A DNA stretch of 64,000 nt from Acidithiobacillus sulfuriphilus (lineage in GTDB: Bacteria > Pseudomonadota > Gammaproteobacteria > Acidithiobacillales > Acidithiobacillaceae). Shown piece after piece: positions 18,323-29,088 of this stretch. The notes under the pieces were generated by a model, which was given only the letters and a program-made list of their open reading frames with translations, searched no databases and was not told where the DNA came from. Every line of letters begins with the position of its first letter. Within the stretch, counting starts at the first letter, position 1. The translations under genes were made by a program, and so were the position numbers. The DNA lies in the NCBI RefSeq assembly GCF_003721225.1, contig NZ_RIZI01000193.1:1-64000 (forward strand), read 5' to 3'.

Positions 18323-19657
18323 TCAGGCCCGGTCCAGATACCAGCCGTATTCTAGAGGATGATAGGCGGCAGCCAGACGGGCCATTTCCTGCTGCTTGAC
18401 GGCGCAATAGACATCCACAAAATCCATCCCCAGGCGGGGGCGCAGCCGTTCTCCCACCGCCAGTGCCGCCAGGGCCTCCTCCCAGCGGCCGGGCAAGGCC
18501 GCCGGCCCGCCCTCCGCGCTGGCGTAGGCATTGCCGCTGATGGGTGGCGGCGGCTCCATTGCCGCCTCGATACCAAAGGCGATGCCTTCCAGGATAGCAG
18601 CAAGGACCAAATAGGGATTGGCGTCGGCACCCGCGAAACGGTGCTCTATCCGCAAGGCATCTGGCTCTGAGCTCGGGATGCGCAGGGCAGCAGTGCGATT
18701 GTTTTCTCCCCAGCATGGCATGGTGGGGGCATAGGATGCTGTCTGGAAGCGGCGATAGGAATTAGCATGGGGGGCGAAGAGCGCCACGCCTTCCGGCAGG
18801 GTGTTGAGGAGGCCGCCCAGGGCATGGCGCAGTACGGCAGGTTGCCGGGCGAAGACGTTGTTGCCCTGCCCGTCGGCCAAGCTGACGTGGACGTGCATGC
18901 CAGAACCCGCCAGGGCCGGGTAGGGTTTGGCCATAAAGGTAGCGCAGCAACCCTGAGCCTGCGCCACCCCCTTGACCAGGCGCTTGAGAAACCAGGCATC
19001 ATCAGCGGCGCGTAGAGCGTCGTGTCGATAATGAAGGTTCACCTCGAATTGACCCGGCGCGTATTCCGCTACCGTGCCTTCCAGCGGCAACCCCTGGGAG
19101 GCGCAGGCGCTGTGCAGCGCATCGAAGAACGCTTGCTGCCGATCCAGGCTATCCAGGTCATAGACCTGGGTATCCTCGTCCGGAAACCCTCCGGGCGCCA
19201 GCGGCCGGGGGCGGCCATCCTCCAGGCCATAGAGATAAAATTCCAGCTCGAAGGCCACTTGCGGACGCATTCCCATTGCCTTCATCCGTGCCACTGCGCG
19301 CTGCGCAATGGCACGCGGATCGGCAAAAAAACCGCTCCCATGATCATCCATGGTCAAGAGAATCTGGGCGGATGGCACGCTCCGCCACGGCATCGGTTGG
19401 AGAGTTTCTGGCACGCACCGGCACAGGTGATCGGCATCGCCGGTCTCCCATACCAGCCCCGTCGCGTCCACGGTAGCACCCGTGATATCAAGGGCGAAGA
19501 TAGATGCCGGAAGATTCACTCCAGCGCCGAATGCCTTCGCCAGCATGTCCACGGGTATCCGCTTGCCCCTGGCGATACCGTTGAGATCGGGCAAGACCAG
19601 ATCCACAAAAGCCGCCCGCGGGTGTTTTTCCAAAAACTGATGCAAGACCTCGTTCAT
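18323..19657 (-). CDS. puuA: Gamma-glutamylputrescine synthetase-like glutamine synthetase homologue, copy 1
   Basis: ATP-dependent ligation of glutamate to an amine. 444 residues from the ATG at 19657 (AAAGGA upstream); an earlier ATG at 19681 overlaps the aminotransferase stop as ATGA and is an alternative. GS-catalytic landmarks include MHVHVSLAD, NSYRRF and ENRTAALRIPSSEPDALRIEHRFAGADANPYL. The N-terminal domain is of the GSIII/PuuA type lacking the adenylylation loop of GlnA. It is followed by puuB, giving steps one and two of the Puu pathway. A second homologue lies two genes upstream, so the two may use different amines. Confidence 0.88.
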   Translation of the reverse strand: MNEVLHQFLEKHPRAAFVDLVLPDLNGIARGKRIPVDMLAKAFGAGVNLPASIFALDITGATVDATGLVWETGDADHLCRCVPETLQPMPWRSVPSAQILLTMDDHGSGFFADPRAIAQRAVARMKAMGMRPQVAFELEFYLYGLEDGRPRPLAPGGFPDEDTQVYDLDSLDRQQAFFDALHSACASQGLPLEGTVAEYAPGQFEVNLHYRHDALRAADDAWFLKRLVKGVAQAQGCCATFMAKPYPALAGSGMHVHVSLADGQGNNVFARQPAVLRHALGGLLNTLPEGVALFAPHANSYRRFQTASYAPTMPCWGENNRTAALRIPSSEPDALRIEHRFAGADANPYLVLAAILEGIAFGIEAAMEPPPPISGNAYASAEGGPAALPGRWEEALAALAVGERLRPRLGMDFVDVYCAVKQQEMARLAAAYHPLEYGWYLDRA

Positions 19658-19677
19658 ATCGTCCTTTCTCGCCATAT

Positions 19678-21072
<1,395 letters not shown>

Positions 21073-21110
21073 AACTGCACTCCTTTTCCAGCATGGGCAC
21101 GAAGCGCCCA

Positions 21111-22454
21111 TCAGACATTCAACAACAGGTGCTCGCGCTCCCAGGAGCTGATTACCTGTAGGTAGGTTTCGTATTCAAGCTTTTTCACCGCAATGAAGAC
21201 CTGCACGAAACGATCGCCGAGCAGATCCCGCACCGGCTTGCTCTCCTCCATCAGTTCTAAGGCGTGAGACAATTCCCGGGGCAGGGTATAGGGTAGTTCA
21301 TGGGCCGAACCCCGGTAGGGTGGCGTCGGTTGCAGGTTCTCGATCATGCCCAAGTAGCCACATGCTAGAGAAGCTGCAAAGGCTAAATAAGGATTGGCAT
21401 CAGCTCCTGGTACTCGGTTTTCCACCCGCACCGATTCTACCTCAGCATGGGGCAACCGTAGACCGCAAGTGCGGTTGTCATAACCCCACTGCAGATTGAT
21501 GGGAGCATTTGAATGGCGAGCGAGACGCCGATAGGAATTAACATTAGGTGCGAAGATGGGCATGACCGCTGGCAGATATTTCTGCAATCCGGCGATAAAC
21601 GAGAGAAAAAGCGGGTTGGCCTGACCATCAGCGGTGGCGAAGAGATTGCACCCCGTCCCCAGGTCCACCACGTTCTGATGCAAATGCATGGAGCTACCAG
21701 GCTCCGAACCAATTGGTTTTGCCATAAAGGTGGCGTAAATATCGTGGCGCAGGGCAACCTCGCGTACGGTTCGTTTAAACAGAAAGACTTGGTCGGCTAG
21801 GTGGAGCGGATCACCATGCAAAAAGTTGATCTCTACCTGCCCCGCACCTTCTTCGTGAATAAGAGTATCGATATCGAGCTTCTGCACCTCGCAAAAGTCA
21901 TACATCTCCTCGAAGAGCGGGTCGAACTCGTTGACGGCATCAATGCTATACGACTGTCGACCGGACTCTTGGCGGCCCGAACGTCCTACGGGAGAGGCCA
22001 GCGGATAGTCCGGATCGGTGTTGCGGGCGACAAGAAAGAACTCCAGCTCCGGCGCGAGGACCGGTCGCCAACCTTGGCTTTCGTAAAGTTCGAGTACGCG
22101 GCGCAAGACCTGGCGGGGGGCGATGGGCACCATCTTGCCGTTCATGTACTGGCAGTCATGGATTACTTGCGCCGTGGCTTCGCGCGCCCAGGGTACCAGG
22201 CGCAGGGTATTGGCATCGGGTGCCAGCCGCATGTCGATGATGGCTGGGTCCGACCCCGTTTCCTCGTCTTCGGGATACTCTCCGGTAACGGTCTGGGTAA
22301 AAATGCACTCTGGCAAGCGCGGTTGGCCGCCGTTGAGGTACTTTTGAGCCGGCATGATCTTGCCCCGCGGGATACCGGTGATGTCCGGGACCAGGCACTC
22401 CACCTCGGTGATGCCGTGCTCCGCAAACCACACGCTGAAATCGTTCATATTCAT
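21111..22454 (-). CDS. puuA: Gamma-glutamylpolyamine synthetase-like glutamine synthetase homologue, copy 2
   Basis: 447 residues. Catalytic GS features: SSMHLHQNVVD, NSYRRLARHSNAPINLQWGYDNRTCGLRLP and ENRVPGADANPYLAFA. It is about the same length as copy 1 but clearly divergent from it, with the N-terminus GITEVECLVPDITGIPRGKIMP typical of the PuuA/GlnA3 group. It heads the run aminotransferase-puuA-puuB and lies behind the palindromic operator. AAGGTG precedes the ATG. It may act on spermidine or another polyamine rather than putrescine; sequence alone does not decide. Confidence 0.88.
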   Translation of the reverse strand: MNMNDFSVWFAEHGITEVECLVPDITGIPRGKIMPAQKYLNGGQPRLPECIFTQTVTGEYPEDEETGSDPAIIDMRLAPDANTLRLVPWAREATAQVIHDCQYMNGKMVPIAPRQVLRRVLELYESQGWRPVLAPELEFFLVARNTDPDYPLASPVGRSGRQESGRQSYSIDAVNEFDPLFEEMYDFCEVQKLDIDTLIHEEGAGQVEINFLHGDPLHLADQVFLFKRTVREVALRHDIYATFMAKPIGSEPGSSMHLHQNVVDLGTGCNLFATADGQANPLFLSFIAGLQKYLPAVMPIFAPNVNSYRRLARHSNAPINLQWGYDNRTCGLRLPHAEVESVRVENRVPGADANPYLAFAASLACGYLGMIENLQPTPPYRGSAHELPYTLPRELSHALELMEESKPVRDLLGDRFVQVFIAVKKLEYETYLQVISSWEREHLLLNV

Positions 22455-22477
22455 CGTTTCACACCTTAGGTGAATAT

Positions 22478-22508
22478 TATAATGATCATTATATAGAAAT
22501 TTCTATAT
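22478..22508 (-). promoter_or_regulatory. Pair of overlapping palindromes, probable PuuR operator
   Basis: TATAATGATCATTATA (22478-22493) and ATATAGAAATTTCTATAT (22491-22508) are both perfect palindromes, overlapping by 3 bp, in the 94-bp AT-rich gap before puuA copy 2. Their AT-rich character with an ATAATGA core is reminiscent of the PuuR box of E. coli. They also overlap plausible -10/-35 sequences. Confidence 0.6.
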
Positions 22509-22548
22509 TAATCCAAGAAGTATTATATATAATGTTTATTTTTTTAAT

Positions 22549-23268
22549 CTACCCGCGCCAATCTGCGGCAGCAAGCACAAAAGCGTCGATCAGCGCCTGA
22601 TGGCGCGAATGATCCTCGCCCCCCAGTTCGGGATGCCATTGAACCCCCAGCAGCCACGGATGTGCGGGCAACTCCATCGCCTCCACCACCCCGTCGGCGG
22701 CCTCTGCGACCACCGTCAGGCCCTTTCCCAAGCACCGTATGGCCTGATGGTGCCAGGACGCCGTTTCCAAAGGCGCGGGGCCGACGGCCTCGGCAAGCCG
22801 GCTTAATGCGCGCAGGCGAACAGGATGGAAAATCGGCCCACTGGGATCGGCGCGGTGCGCCACCTCGGCTCCGGCGACATCCGGTAGATGCTCGTGCAAG
22901 TCACCGCCCAGGGCCACGTTGATGACCTGCATACCACGACAAATCCCCAAAATTGGCAAACCGATGGCGATGGCGTCGCAGGCCAACGCCAGTTCAAATT
23001 CGTCGCGCTCCCTGTCTATGCCATATAGGGCCTCGTGCTGACGGCCGCGGTAAAGGCCTGGGTCCAGATCACCGCCACCACACAGGATTAGCCCATCCAA
23101 CCGCCCCAGGAGGGGCGCTACCGGCAGCGGCATGGGTGGCAGCAGCACCGGCCAAGCCCCGGCGCGAATCACAACGTCGGCATACTCACGAGGCAACCCG
23201 AAGCGGCCGCCCCCGTCCGATCCATACGTGCTCAAGCCAATCAGCGGTATCTTTCTGTCCATATCCAC
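22549..23268 (-). CDS. puuD: Gamma-glutamyl-GABA hydrolase
   Basis: Class I glutamine amidotransferase-like hydrolase that releases GABA and glutamate from gamma-glutamyl-GABA. 239 residues; nucleophile Cys in ILGICRGMQVINVALGG, LILCGGGDLDPGLY near residue 55 and the His-Glu end in GVQWHPELG. The length equals that of PuuD. It is the last gene of the potABCF-SDR-puuD run, so transport and the final hydrolysis share a nitrogen-controlled transcript while the oxidation genes have their own operator. Confidence 0.93.
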   Translation of the reverse strand: MDMDRKIPLIGLSTYGSDGGGRFGLPREYADVVIRAGAWPVLLPPMPLPVAPLLGRLDGLILCGGGDLDPGLYRGRQHEALYGIDRERDEFELALACDAIAIGLPILGICRGMQVINVALGGDLHEHLPDVAGAEVAHRADPSGPIFHPVRLRALSRLAEAVGPAPLETASWHHQAIRCLGKGLTVVAEAADGVVEAMELPAHPWLLGVQWHPELGGEDHSRHQALIDAFVLAAADWRG

Positions 23269-23292
23269 CTCTTAATCACGCCACCGTGGCGA

Positions 23293-24036
23293 TCAGTTCC
23301 TCCGGTACACCTTGTCCACCCTGGCCTGATCCAGCGGGCGAACCACCATCAGGTCGATATTCACATGGGCCGGTCGGGTAACCGTCCAGCAAATGACATC
23401 GGCGATGTCCGCGGCCGTGAGCGGCGCCATGCCAGCGTAAACACCGGCCGCCCGCTCGACGTCGCCGGAAAAGCGGACTAGGCTGAACTCCGTTTCCACA
23501 AAACCAGGATCGATTTCCGTAACCCGGATGGGCTGGCCCAGCCATTCCAGGCGCATAGTGTCACTCAGCGCTCGCACCGCGTGCTTGCAGGCGGTATATC
23601 CAGCGCCCCCCGGATAGGTCTCGAAGCCGGCTATACTGCCCAGGTTCACCACATGCCCCACCCCGCCGGGTGCGGCCAGCAGGCGTGGATATAGCGCCTT
23701 GGTCACCCGCGCCAGACCGATCACGTTGGACTGGTACATGGCGAGCCAATCCGCCTCCCTGAATTCTGCGATGCGTTCCAGCCCCAGGGCGCCGCCCGCG
23801 TTATTGATGAGGATGTCGACGCCGTCAGGCAGGGCACTGACGAAGGCCTCCACCGATTCAGCATCGGTGACATCGAGGTGCAGGGCGGTAGCGCCACAGG
23901 CGGCGGCAACCTCTTGCAGTCGGTCCAGCCGCCTGGCCCCGATATACAGGCGATAACCCAACTTCGACAACGCCTTGGCGGTCGCCTCGCCGATACCCGA
24001 CGACGCGCCCGTCACCACAGCGATTTTGTCATGCAT
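23293..24036 (-). CDS. SDR-family oxidoreductase, YdfG/serine-dehydrogenase-like
   Basis: 247 residues from the ATG at 24036 (AAGGAG upstream with workable spacing; an ATG nine bases earlier is too close). The NAD(P) motif is TGASSGIGEATAKAL, with NNAGG, a catalytic Ser in VVNLGSIAGFETYPGGAGYTACK and the YxxxK pair Tyr-Lys. The closest flavour is YdfG, a 3-hydroxy acid/malonic semialdehyde reductase. In a polyamine operon, the reduction of 3-aminopropanal-derived malonic semialdehyde would make sense, but this is inferred. Confidence 0.85.
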   Translation of the reverse strand: MHDKIAVVTGASSGIGEATAKALSKLGYRLYIGARRLDRLQEVAAACGATALHLDVTDAESVEAFVSALPDGVDILINNAGGALGLERIAEFREADWLAMYQSNVIGLARVTKALYPRLLAAPGGVGHVVNLGSIAGFETYPGGAGYTACKHAVRALSDTMRLEWLGQPIRVTEIDPGFVETEFSLVRFSGDVERAAGVYAGMAPLTAADIADVICWTVTRPAHVNIDLMVVRPLDQARVDKVYRRN

Positions 24037-24114
24037 GATCTTCATGCTCCTTCTTTGGGCGCTTCGAAGCGTCCTTTATGAAAGGGGGCCGTGCGGCCCC
24101 AGGACAAGCCATAA

Positions 24115-25188
24115 TTACTGCGCCCGCACCGCAGTCCAGATCTGGTCGTAGGTCTGCAAGTCCTTACCCATGATGGCCGGCAGATAATGCAACCGCTTCC
24201 ACTCTGCTGCCGTCGGCGTGATGAGGGGTGATTTCAACACCGGGTCCAGATAGGGCTTGGAAGCGGCGTTGGGGCTGGCGTAGTGGTTATAGTTCGAGAG
24301 TTCCGCACCAACCTTCGGGTCCAGAATAAAATTGATGAACTCCATGGCCAGCTTGGGATGAGGGGCGTGGGCAGGGATGGCCATGTTGTCCACCCAAACG
24401 TGGGCGCCCTCCTTGGGCAGGATGAATTTTAGATGCGCGAAGGCCTTGGGGTCCTTGGCCATGCCATAGGCAAAATCGCCGTTGTACACCATCGCGGCAG
24501 ATAGAATACCGCTTTCCAGTTGGTGCAGGGCTGGGGTTCCGTTCTGGAAACCTGTGAAATTCTTGCGCTTCTCTGTCTTGGTAAGCAGTTTGGCAGCCGC
24601 CACCCAATCCTTTTCTCCCTTGCAGCTAAAGCCGTCACCCAAATAAGCGCAGGCGGCACCCACAGTCTCCATGCCGCTGCCGCCCATCATGCTGAAGGGA
24701 TAGTCCGGATTGACCTTGGGATCGAAAAGGATGCCCCAACTCGCGGGCGGGCTCTTGATTTTCAGATCATTATAAGCGATCCCCGTGGTGCCCCACTGAT
24801 AAGGGACGGAATAGGCGTTATTGGGATCATAGGAAGGGCTCTTGAATTGCGGCAGCAGATTTTTGAGATTGGGAATATCGGCCGGGTCGAGTTTCATCAG
24901 CAGACCCTCGTGGACTAGCCGCGGAATAAAGTAATCCGAAGGTACCACCACATCGTACTGGGAATCTCCGCCAGCCTTGAGCTTGGCCAGCATTCCACCG
25001 AGAGAATTGTAATAGCTTTGCACTACCTTACAGTGATATTTGGCCTCGAACTGCTTGATGATCTCCGGGGACATGTACTCCGTCCAGTTGAACAGGTAAA
25101 GTGTGTCTTCTGCCTGAGCGGCAGGAATAGTAAAGGCTGTACCCCAAGCCAGGATACCGGCCGCAATAAGTGTACGCAGACTTTTCAT
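24115..25188 (-). CDS. potF: Polyamine-binding periplasmic protein (PotD/PotF/SpuD family)
   Basis: 357 residues from the ATG at 25188 (GGAGGA 9 nt upstream) with signal peptide MKSLRTLIAAGILAWGTAFTIPAAQA. The mature start EDTLYLFNWTEYMSPEIIKQFEAKY is the hallmark of spermidine/putrescine-binding proteins; YDVVVPSDYFIPRL and YSVPYQWGTTGIAYN are further family motifs. It delivers polyamines to the PotB/C permeases encoded just upstream. Whether it prefers putrescine (PotF-like) or spermidine cannot be settled here. Confidence 0.93.
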   Translation of the reverse strand: MKSLRTLIAAGILAWGTAFTIPAAQAEDTLYLFNWTEYMSPEIIKQFEAKYHCKVVQSYYNSLGGMLAKLKAGGDSQYDVVVPSDYFIPRLVHEGLLMKLDPADIPNLKNLLPQFKSPSYDPNNAYSVPYQWGTTGIAYNDLKIKSPPASWGILFDPKVNPDYPFSMMGGSGMETVGAACAYLGDGFSCKGEKDWVAAAKLLTKTEKRKNFTGFQNGTPALHQLESGILSAAMVYNGDFAYGMAKDPKAFAHLKFILPKEGAHVWVDNMAIPAHAPHPKLAMEFINFILDPKVGAELSNYNHYASPNAASKPYLDPVLKSPLITPTAAEWKRLHYLPAIMGKDLQTYDQIWTAVRAQ

Positions 25189-25243
25189 TGCTCGACTTCC
25201 TCCATTATCGATGGACAATATTAGGACACTTCGAAAAATGTCC

Positions 25244-26083
25244 TCAATGTGAGCGGAGCCAGGGTCTGGAAGGGCGCTGTGCTTGCTCTTTACTACGACT
25301 TACCAACAGATTGGTTATTGCCGCAACCAACACCATTCCGATCATAAGGGATGCCACCGCGTTGATTTCCGGCGACACTCCCTTCTTGGCAACCGCCCCA
25401 TAGATGTACAGGGGTAGGGTCATGCTGTCCGGCCCGCTGGTAAAGAAGCTGATCACGAAATCATCGAACGACAGGGTGAAGGCGAGCAGAAAACCTGCCA
25501 CCACCGCTGGCCGGGTCACGGGCAGAACCAGGTGGAAAAAGATCTTCCAGGGATTGGCATAGAGGTCCTGGGCAGCGTCGAAGAGATGCCGGTCCAGTCC
25601 CACCAGACGCGAATACACCACCAGCGCGACATAAGGAATCTGAAAGGTCACGTGGGCAACACCCATGGTCAACAGACCGGCGGACAGGAAACCGGTGAAT
25701 TGATGAACATAGGTAAAAAAAATCATCTCCGAAATGCCGAAGACGATACTTGGCATGATGATGGGGAGATAAACCAATAGCCCCAACCACGCCAGACCGG
25801 CGGCGCGGTACCGGTAGACGCCATATCCCAACAGCGTACCCAGGACGGTCCCAAGGGAAGCGGAGCCGATACCTAGTTCCAGGGAGCGCCCGAGGGCGGC
25901 GAGGATGTCCTGATTGTGAAATAGGCTGGTGTACCAAGCCGTGCTGAATCCGGTGAATTGCACGGAGACCGGCGAGCGGTTGAAAGAGAAAAGGACAATT
26001 ATGGCCAGGGGCGCATAAAGAAACAGAAATACTGGCCAGGAATGGAGTGCTAGATAGGTGCGCAGGGAACGGGAGAAATTCAT
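25244..26083 (-). CDS. potC: Polyamine ABC transporter permease, PotC/PotI type
   Basis: 279 residues from the ATG at 26083, which overlaps the potB stop as ATGA; the longer frame to 26158 is not credible. Six hydrophobic segments including FLFLYAPLAIIVLFSFN, and the EAA-type loop DAAQDLYANPWKIFFHLVLPVTRPAV that contacts the ATPase. Polyamine permeases of this group carry the same FSFNRSPVSVQFTGFSTAWY stretch. Confidence 0.93.
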   Translation of the reverse strand: MNFSRSLRTYLALHSWPVFLFLYAPLAIIVLFSFNRSPVSVQFTGFSTAWYTSLFHNQDILAALGRSLELGIGSASLGTVLGTLLGYGVYRYRAAGLAWLGLLVYLPIIMPSIVFGISEMIFFTYVHQFTGFLSAGLLTMGVAHVTFQIPYVALVVYSRLVGLDRHLFDAAQDLYANPWKIFFHLVLPVTRPAVVAGFLLAFTLSFDDFVISFFTSGPDSMTLPLYIYGAVAKKGVSPEINAVASLMIGMVLVAAITNLLVSRSKEQAQRPSRPWLRSH

Positions 26084-27009
26084 AAGATCTGCCCCTCCCC
26101 ACGTCCCAGCCGCCGTGCCACACGGCGAAAGACGAAGAGCCCCGCGAAGGTGAAGCACAACATCACCAGCGCCAAAGCAGCGCCATAGGGCCAGTCAGGC
26201 GTGGAGGTAAACTGATTGGCGATGAGGTTGCCGAGCATCAAAAACTTGTTGCCTCCCAGCAACTGTGGCACCACGAAATCCCCGAAAGCCGGTATCGCCA
26301 CCAGAATGATCCCGGCCAAGAGCCCCGGCAGGGTCTGGGGAAACACCGTATGCCAAAAGAGCCGGTAGCCGCTGGCATAAAGGTCGCGCCCCACCTCCAC
26401 GATCGTCCAGTCCAGCTTCTCCACGGCCGCGTAGAGGGGCAGGACCATGTACGGCAAATAGTTATAGATCAAGCCCAGAAAGATCGCGAAATCACTGGGG
26501 AAAAGTCCCATGTGTGGGGCGATCAGCCCGCTCTCTTGGGCGAGATGGGAGAGGGACGTGTCGGGCGCGAGGAGTTCCATCCACGCGTAGGTGCGGATCA
26601 CCTGGTTGGTCCACGAAGGCAGAATGACCATGAGCAGCAGCAAGGGGCGCAGATAAGATCGCCGCGACACGATGAAGAATGCTAGCGGATAGGCCACCAG
26701 GATAGTCGCGACGGCTGCCGTGGCGGACTGGACGAGGGAACGCCAGAGCGTTTTCAGATTACCGTTACTCCAACCGAGAACGCTGAACCCGAGGACTCGC
26801 CGAAAGGCGTCCAGGGTCATGGGGAGGTGAGGCGAGCCATAGTCCCCGTTGCTGAGGAAGGCCATGGCGATGACGAGGATACTGGGGGCGAGGAGAAAAA
26901 GAATGATCCACAGGGCGCCCGGTGCGACCGTCAACACAAAACCCAGGGCAAAGCGTTCGCTCCGTCTGCCGGAATGAGCACGCTCCGTAGTACCGAGGGA
27001 GGAGGCCAT
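26080..27009 (-). CDS. potB: Polyamine ABC transporter permease, PotB/PotH type
   Basis: 309 residues with six hydrophobic segments; the ATPase-contact loop EVGRDLYASGYRLFWHTVFPQTLPGL is visible near residue 205. The basic N-terminus before the first membrane segment (APGALWIILFLLAPSILVIAMAF) is usual for PotH. The start at 27009 lies three bases beyond the potA stop, so it is translated from the same message. Confidence 0.93.
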   Translation of the reverse strand: MASSLGTTERAHSGRRSERFALGFVLTVAPGALWIILFLLAPSILVIAMAFLSNGDYGSPHLPMTLDAFRRVLGFSVLGWSNGNLKTLWRSLVQSATAAVATILVAYPLAFFIVSRRSYLRPLLLLMVILPSWTNQVIRTYAWMELLAPDTSLSHLAQESGLIAPHMGLFPSDFAIFLGLIYNYLPYMVLPLYAAVEKLDWTIVEVGRDLYASGYRLFWHTVFPQTLPGLLAGIILVAIPAFGDFVVPQLLGGNKFLMLGNLIANQFTSTPDWPYGAALALVMLCFTFAGLFVFRRVARRLGRGEGQIL

Positions 27010-27012
27010 GCC

Positions 27013-28152
27013 CTACCCTCCCATACCGACAATGCTGGCCGGCTCGATGTGCACCCGTAGCCGCTCGCCCACCCGATAGCGGGTTCGCCCGTTTTGCGTA
27101 TTGCTGATGGTCGCGACCAGTGGATAGCCGTCAATCTCCAGCCCATACTGGCTGGTCGCGCCCATATAAAGCACCTCCCGCACCAAGCCATGAAAGTCGT
27201 TGATCCCCCGTCCCTTTTCCTCAAGGGACGACAGTAGCACCTTTTCCGGGCGGACCATCACATGCTGAAGAGTTTCTGGGGTATGGGACAATCGGAGCAT
27301 GCCCAGGGAAGTGGAAACGTCTGCCCCCTGCTTAGACTGCACGCGAAAGATGTTGGACAGGCCCAGGAATTCCGCCACAAAGACATCGCGCGGGCGTTCG
27401 TAAACATCGTCCACCCTACCCATTTGCCGTACCAGCCCCTTATCCATGACGGCGATGCGATCACTCATGACCAGGGCCTCATGCTGATCATGGGTTACGA
27501 AAATGAAGGTCATCCCCAAGCGCTTTTGCATGCGCAGCAATTCCACCTGGAGTTCCTGCCGCAGCTTCGCATCCAGAGCTGAGAGTGGTTCGTCCAGCAG
27601 CACCACCTCCGGTTCGTTGATTAACGCCCGCGCCAAGGCCACCCGTTGCCTTTGGCCGCCGGAGAGCTGGTGTGGCATCCGCTTGGCAAAAACGTCGATC
27701 TGCATGGACACCATCATGTCCTGGCAGCGTCGCCGGCGTTCCACGGTTTTGACCCCTCGCATACGCAGGCCGAAGGCGATGTTTTCCGCGACATTCAACT
27801 GGGGAAACAGGGCATAGGATTGAAAGACCGTGTTGACATTTCGAGCATGGGGCGGCACCCCCAGCATGGAGCGCCCACTTATAAAAATGGCGCCACCGTT
27901 GAGATCTTCGAAACCAGCGATGATGCGCAGCAAGGTGGTTTTTCCACAACCAGAGGGACCGAGAAGAGTGAAAAATTCCCCTGGCTCTACCTCCAAATTC
28001 ACCCTGTCCACAGCGACGGTACCATCTGCAAACACTTTGGATACGTCTTGCAAATGGACCTTTCCATGCTGCGCATCATGGATCTCGGCGGCAGGCTTGG
28101 CAAAATCCTTTCCATCACCAATCGCTTGCGCCAGGCGTGGAATTGCGTTCAT
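27013..28152 (-). CDS. potA: Polyamine ABC transporter ATPase, PotA/PotG type
   Basis: 379 residues. Walker A LGPSGCGKTTLLRI, Q-loop, signature LSGGQRQRVALARAL, Walker B VVLLDEPLSALD, then a C-terminal TOBE-like region (LREVLYMGATSQYGLEIDG). The start at 28152 is chosen because GGAGAG is 6 nt upstream and because the predicted sigma-54 transcript begins near 28183; an open extension to 28284 would begin upstream of the promoter. It heads the operon potA-potB-potC-potF-SDR-puuD. Confidence 0.94.
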   Translation of the reverse strand: MNAIPRLAQAIGDGKDFAKPAAEIHDAQHGKVHLQDVSKVFADGTVAVDRVNLEVEPGEFFTLLGPSGCGKTTLLRIIAGFEDLNGGAIFISGRSMLGVPPHARNVNTVFQSYALFPQLNVAENIAFGLRMRGVKTVERRRRCQDMMVSMQIDVFAKRMPHQLSGGQRQRVALARALINEPEVVLLDEPLSALDAKLRQELQVELLRMQKRLGMTFIFVTHDQHEALVMSDRIAVMDKGLVRQMGRVDDVYERPRDVFVAEFLGLSNIFRVQSKQGADVSTSLGMLRLSHTPETLQHVMVRPEKVLLSSLEEKGRGINDFHGLVREVLYMGATSQYGLEIDGYPLVATISNTQNGRTRYRVGERLRVHIEPASIVGMGG

Positions 28153-28193
28153 ATGGCTCTCCATATCGACGGCCGCATCTGTTAATAATATTA

Positions 28194-28209
28194 AGCAGAT
28201 TTTGTGCCT
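28194..28209 (-). promoter_or_regulatory. Sigma-54 promoter of potABCF operon
   Basis: Minus-strand AGGCACAAAATCTGCT: GG-N10-GC, with GGCAC and TGCT blocks. The predicted start is near 28183, about 31 nt before the potA ATG. Confidence 0.8.
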
Positions 28210-28263
28210 GGGTGCCAACAGCCCAGGATATGCCGCGATGGAGTCAGCGTCGACCCTGGAATG

Positions 28264-28321
28264 CGTACCATTTTGGTGCGCCACAGTGATTTTATTGGAC
28301 TAATCGCACCATTTAAGTGCA
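28264..28321 (-). promoter_or_regulatory. Two strong NtrC boxes
   Basis: Plus-strand CGTACCATTTTGGTGCG (28264-28280) and CGCACCATTTAAGTGCA (28305-28321), each a 6-5-6 inverted repeat matching the NtrC consensus. Their starts are 41 bp apart, about four helical turns, so two dimers would lie on one face, 55-127 bp upstream of the sigma-54 element. Confidence 0.75.
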
Positions 28322-29088
28322 CCACAGGGTAACCGTTGCGAGGTTATGACCTGGGGAACTGGATATCCCGAATCACACGCATAGGTCGTCGATTTTTCTC
28401 GACAAGGACTGGACCAGGGAGGCAAAACGCGGACGGGGCGTGAAAAGCCAGGAACGGCCCTCCACCTTGTACAACCGCCGAACCTTCGTTCTGGCCTCCA
28501 TGATCGGCATCTCCTGTCCTCCTGTCTTAATACCAGGAGTAAGACCTACACCCAGGGTGGAGCAGTTTTCTACGCTGCTCAACACAATGTCCCGATCCGA
28601 GTCCCCCTGGGCGCATCCGCACCAGGATTTGACGATAGATAAGCAGCATCTCGACCCCCCGACTGGCCATGGCTATCTCACCAAAGGGCCAGAGGCTAGG
28701 TAGCCGATCCAAGGAAAGTCGAGACACCAGGGGTACGGTAGGTGGCGCCATATTGGCGATCCGTGACAACCGCCGCAAGGCTACGGCCAAGGGGACCTGG
28801 GCCAAATCCAGGGCACCGGCCAAAGAACGGCCCCCCGCAATAAGTCGCGATGGCGACGAAGTCGGAATGCCTATAGTACAAGAGTCCTCCTACCATCGCC
28901 TTCGCAAAGGTACTGCTGGGAATGATATTGCGCCGCGCACGGGGGGCAAACGGCCAATAACCGCATCCGCTGCGCCAGTCTCCAGTAATGGCCGACCGAA
29001 GCCAAACTCGCGTTAAAAAGGAGATCGTAGGGCAATCGCCAGATTTCGAAATGATCGACCATCCCTTATCGCAACAAGGACACCATTT
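28322..29088. other. Intergenic stretch without a supported gene
   Basis: About 770 bp between the polyamine control region and the phospho-lyase gene. GC-rich with several short open frames on both strands, none with a ribosome site or recognisable product. A minus-strand peptide near 28376-28510 (PIMEARTKVRRLYKVEGRSWLF) looks protein-like but is unassigned; decayed coding DNA is possible. Confidence 0.4.

Noticed and set aside
18303-18716. N-terminal extension of puuB into puuA
   Set aside because: It is a frame shadow of puuA, Gly/Arg/Cys-rich, and the ATG at 18302 has a ribosome site and the family-typical start.
28153-28284. Longer potA start upstream at 28284
   Set aside because: The extension would contain the predicted sigma-54 promoter and has no ribosome site; GGAGAG is at the 28152 start.
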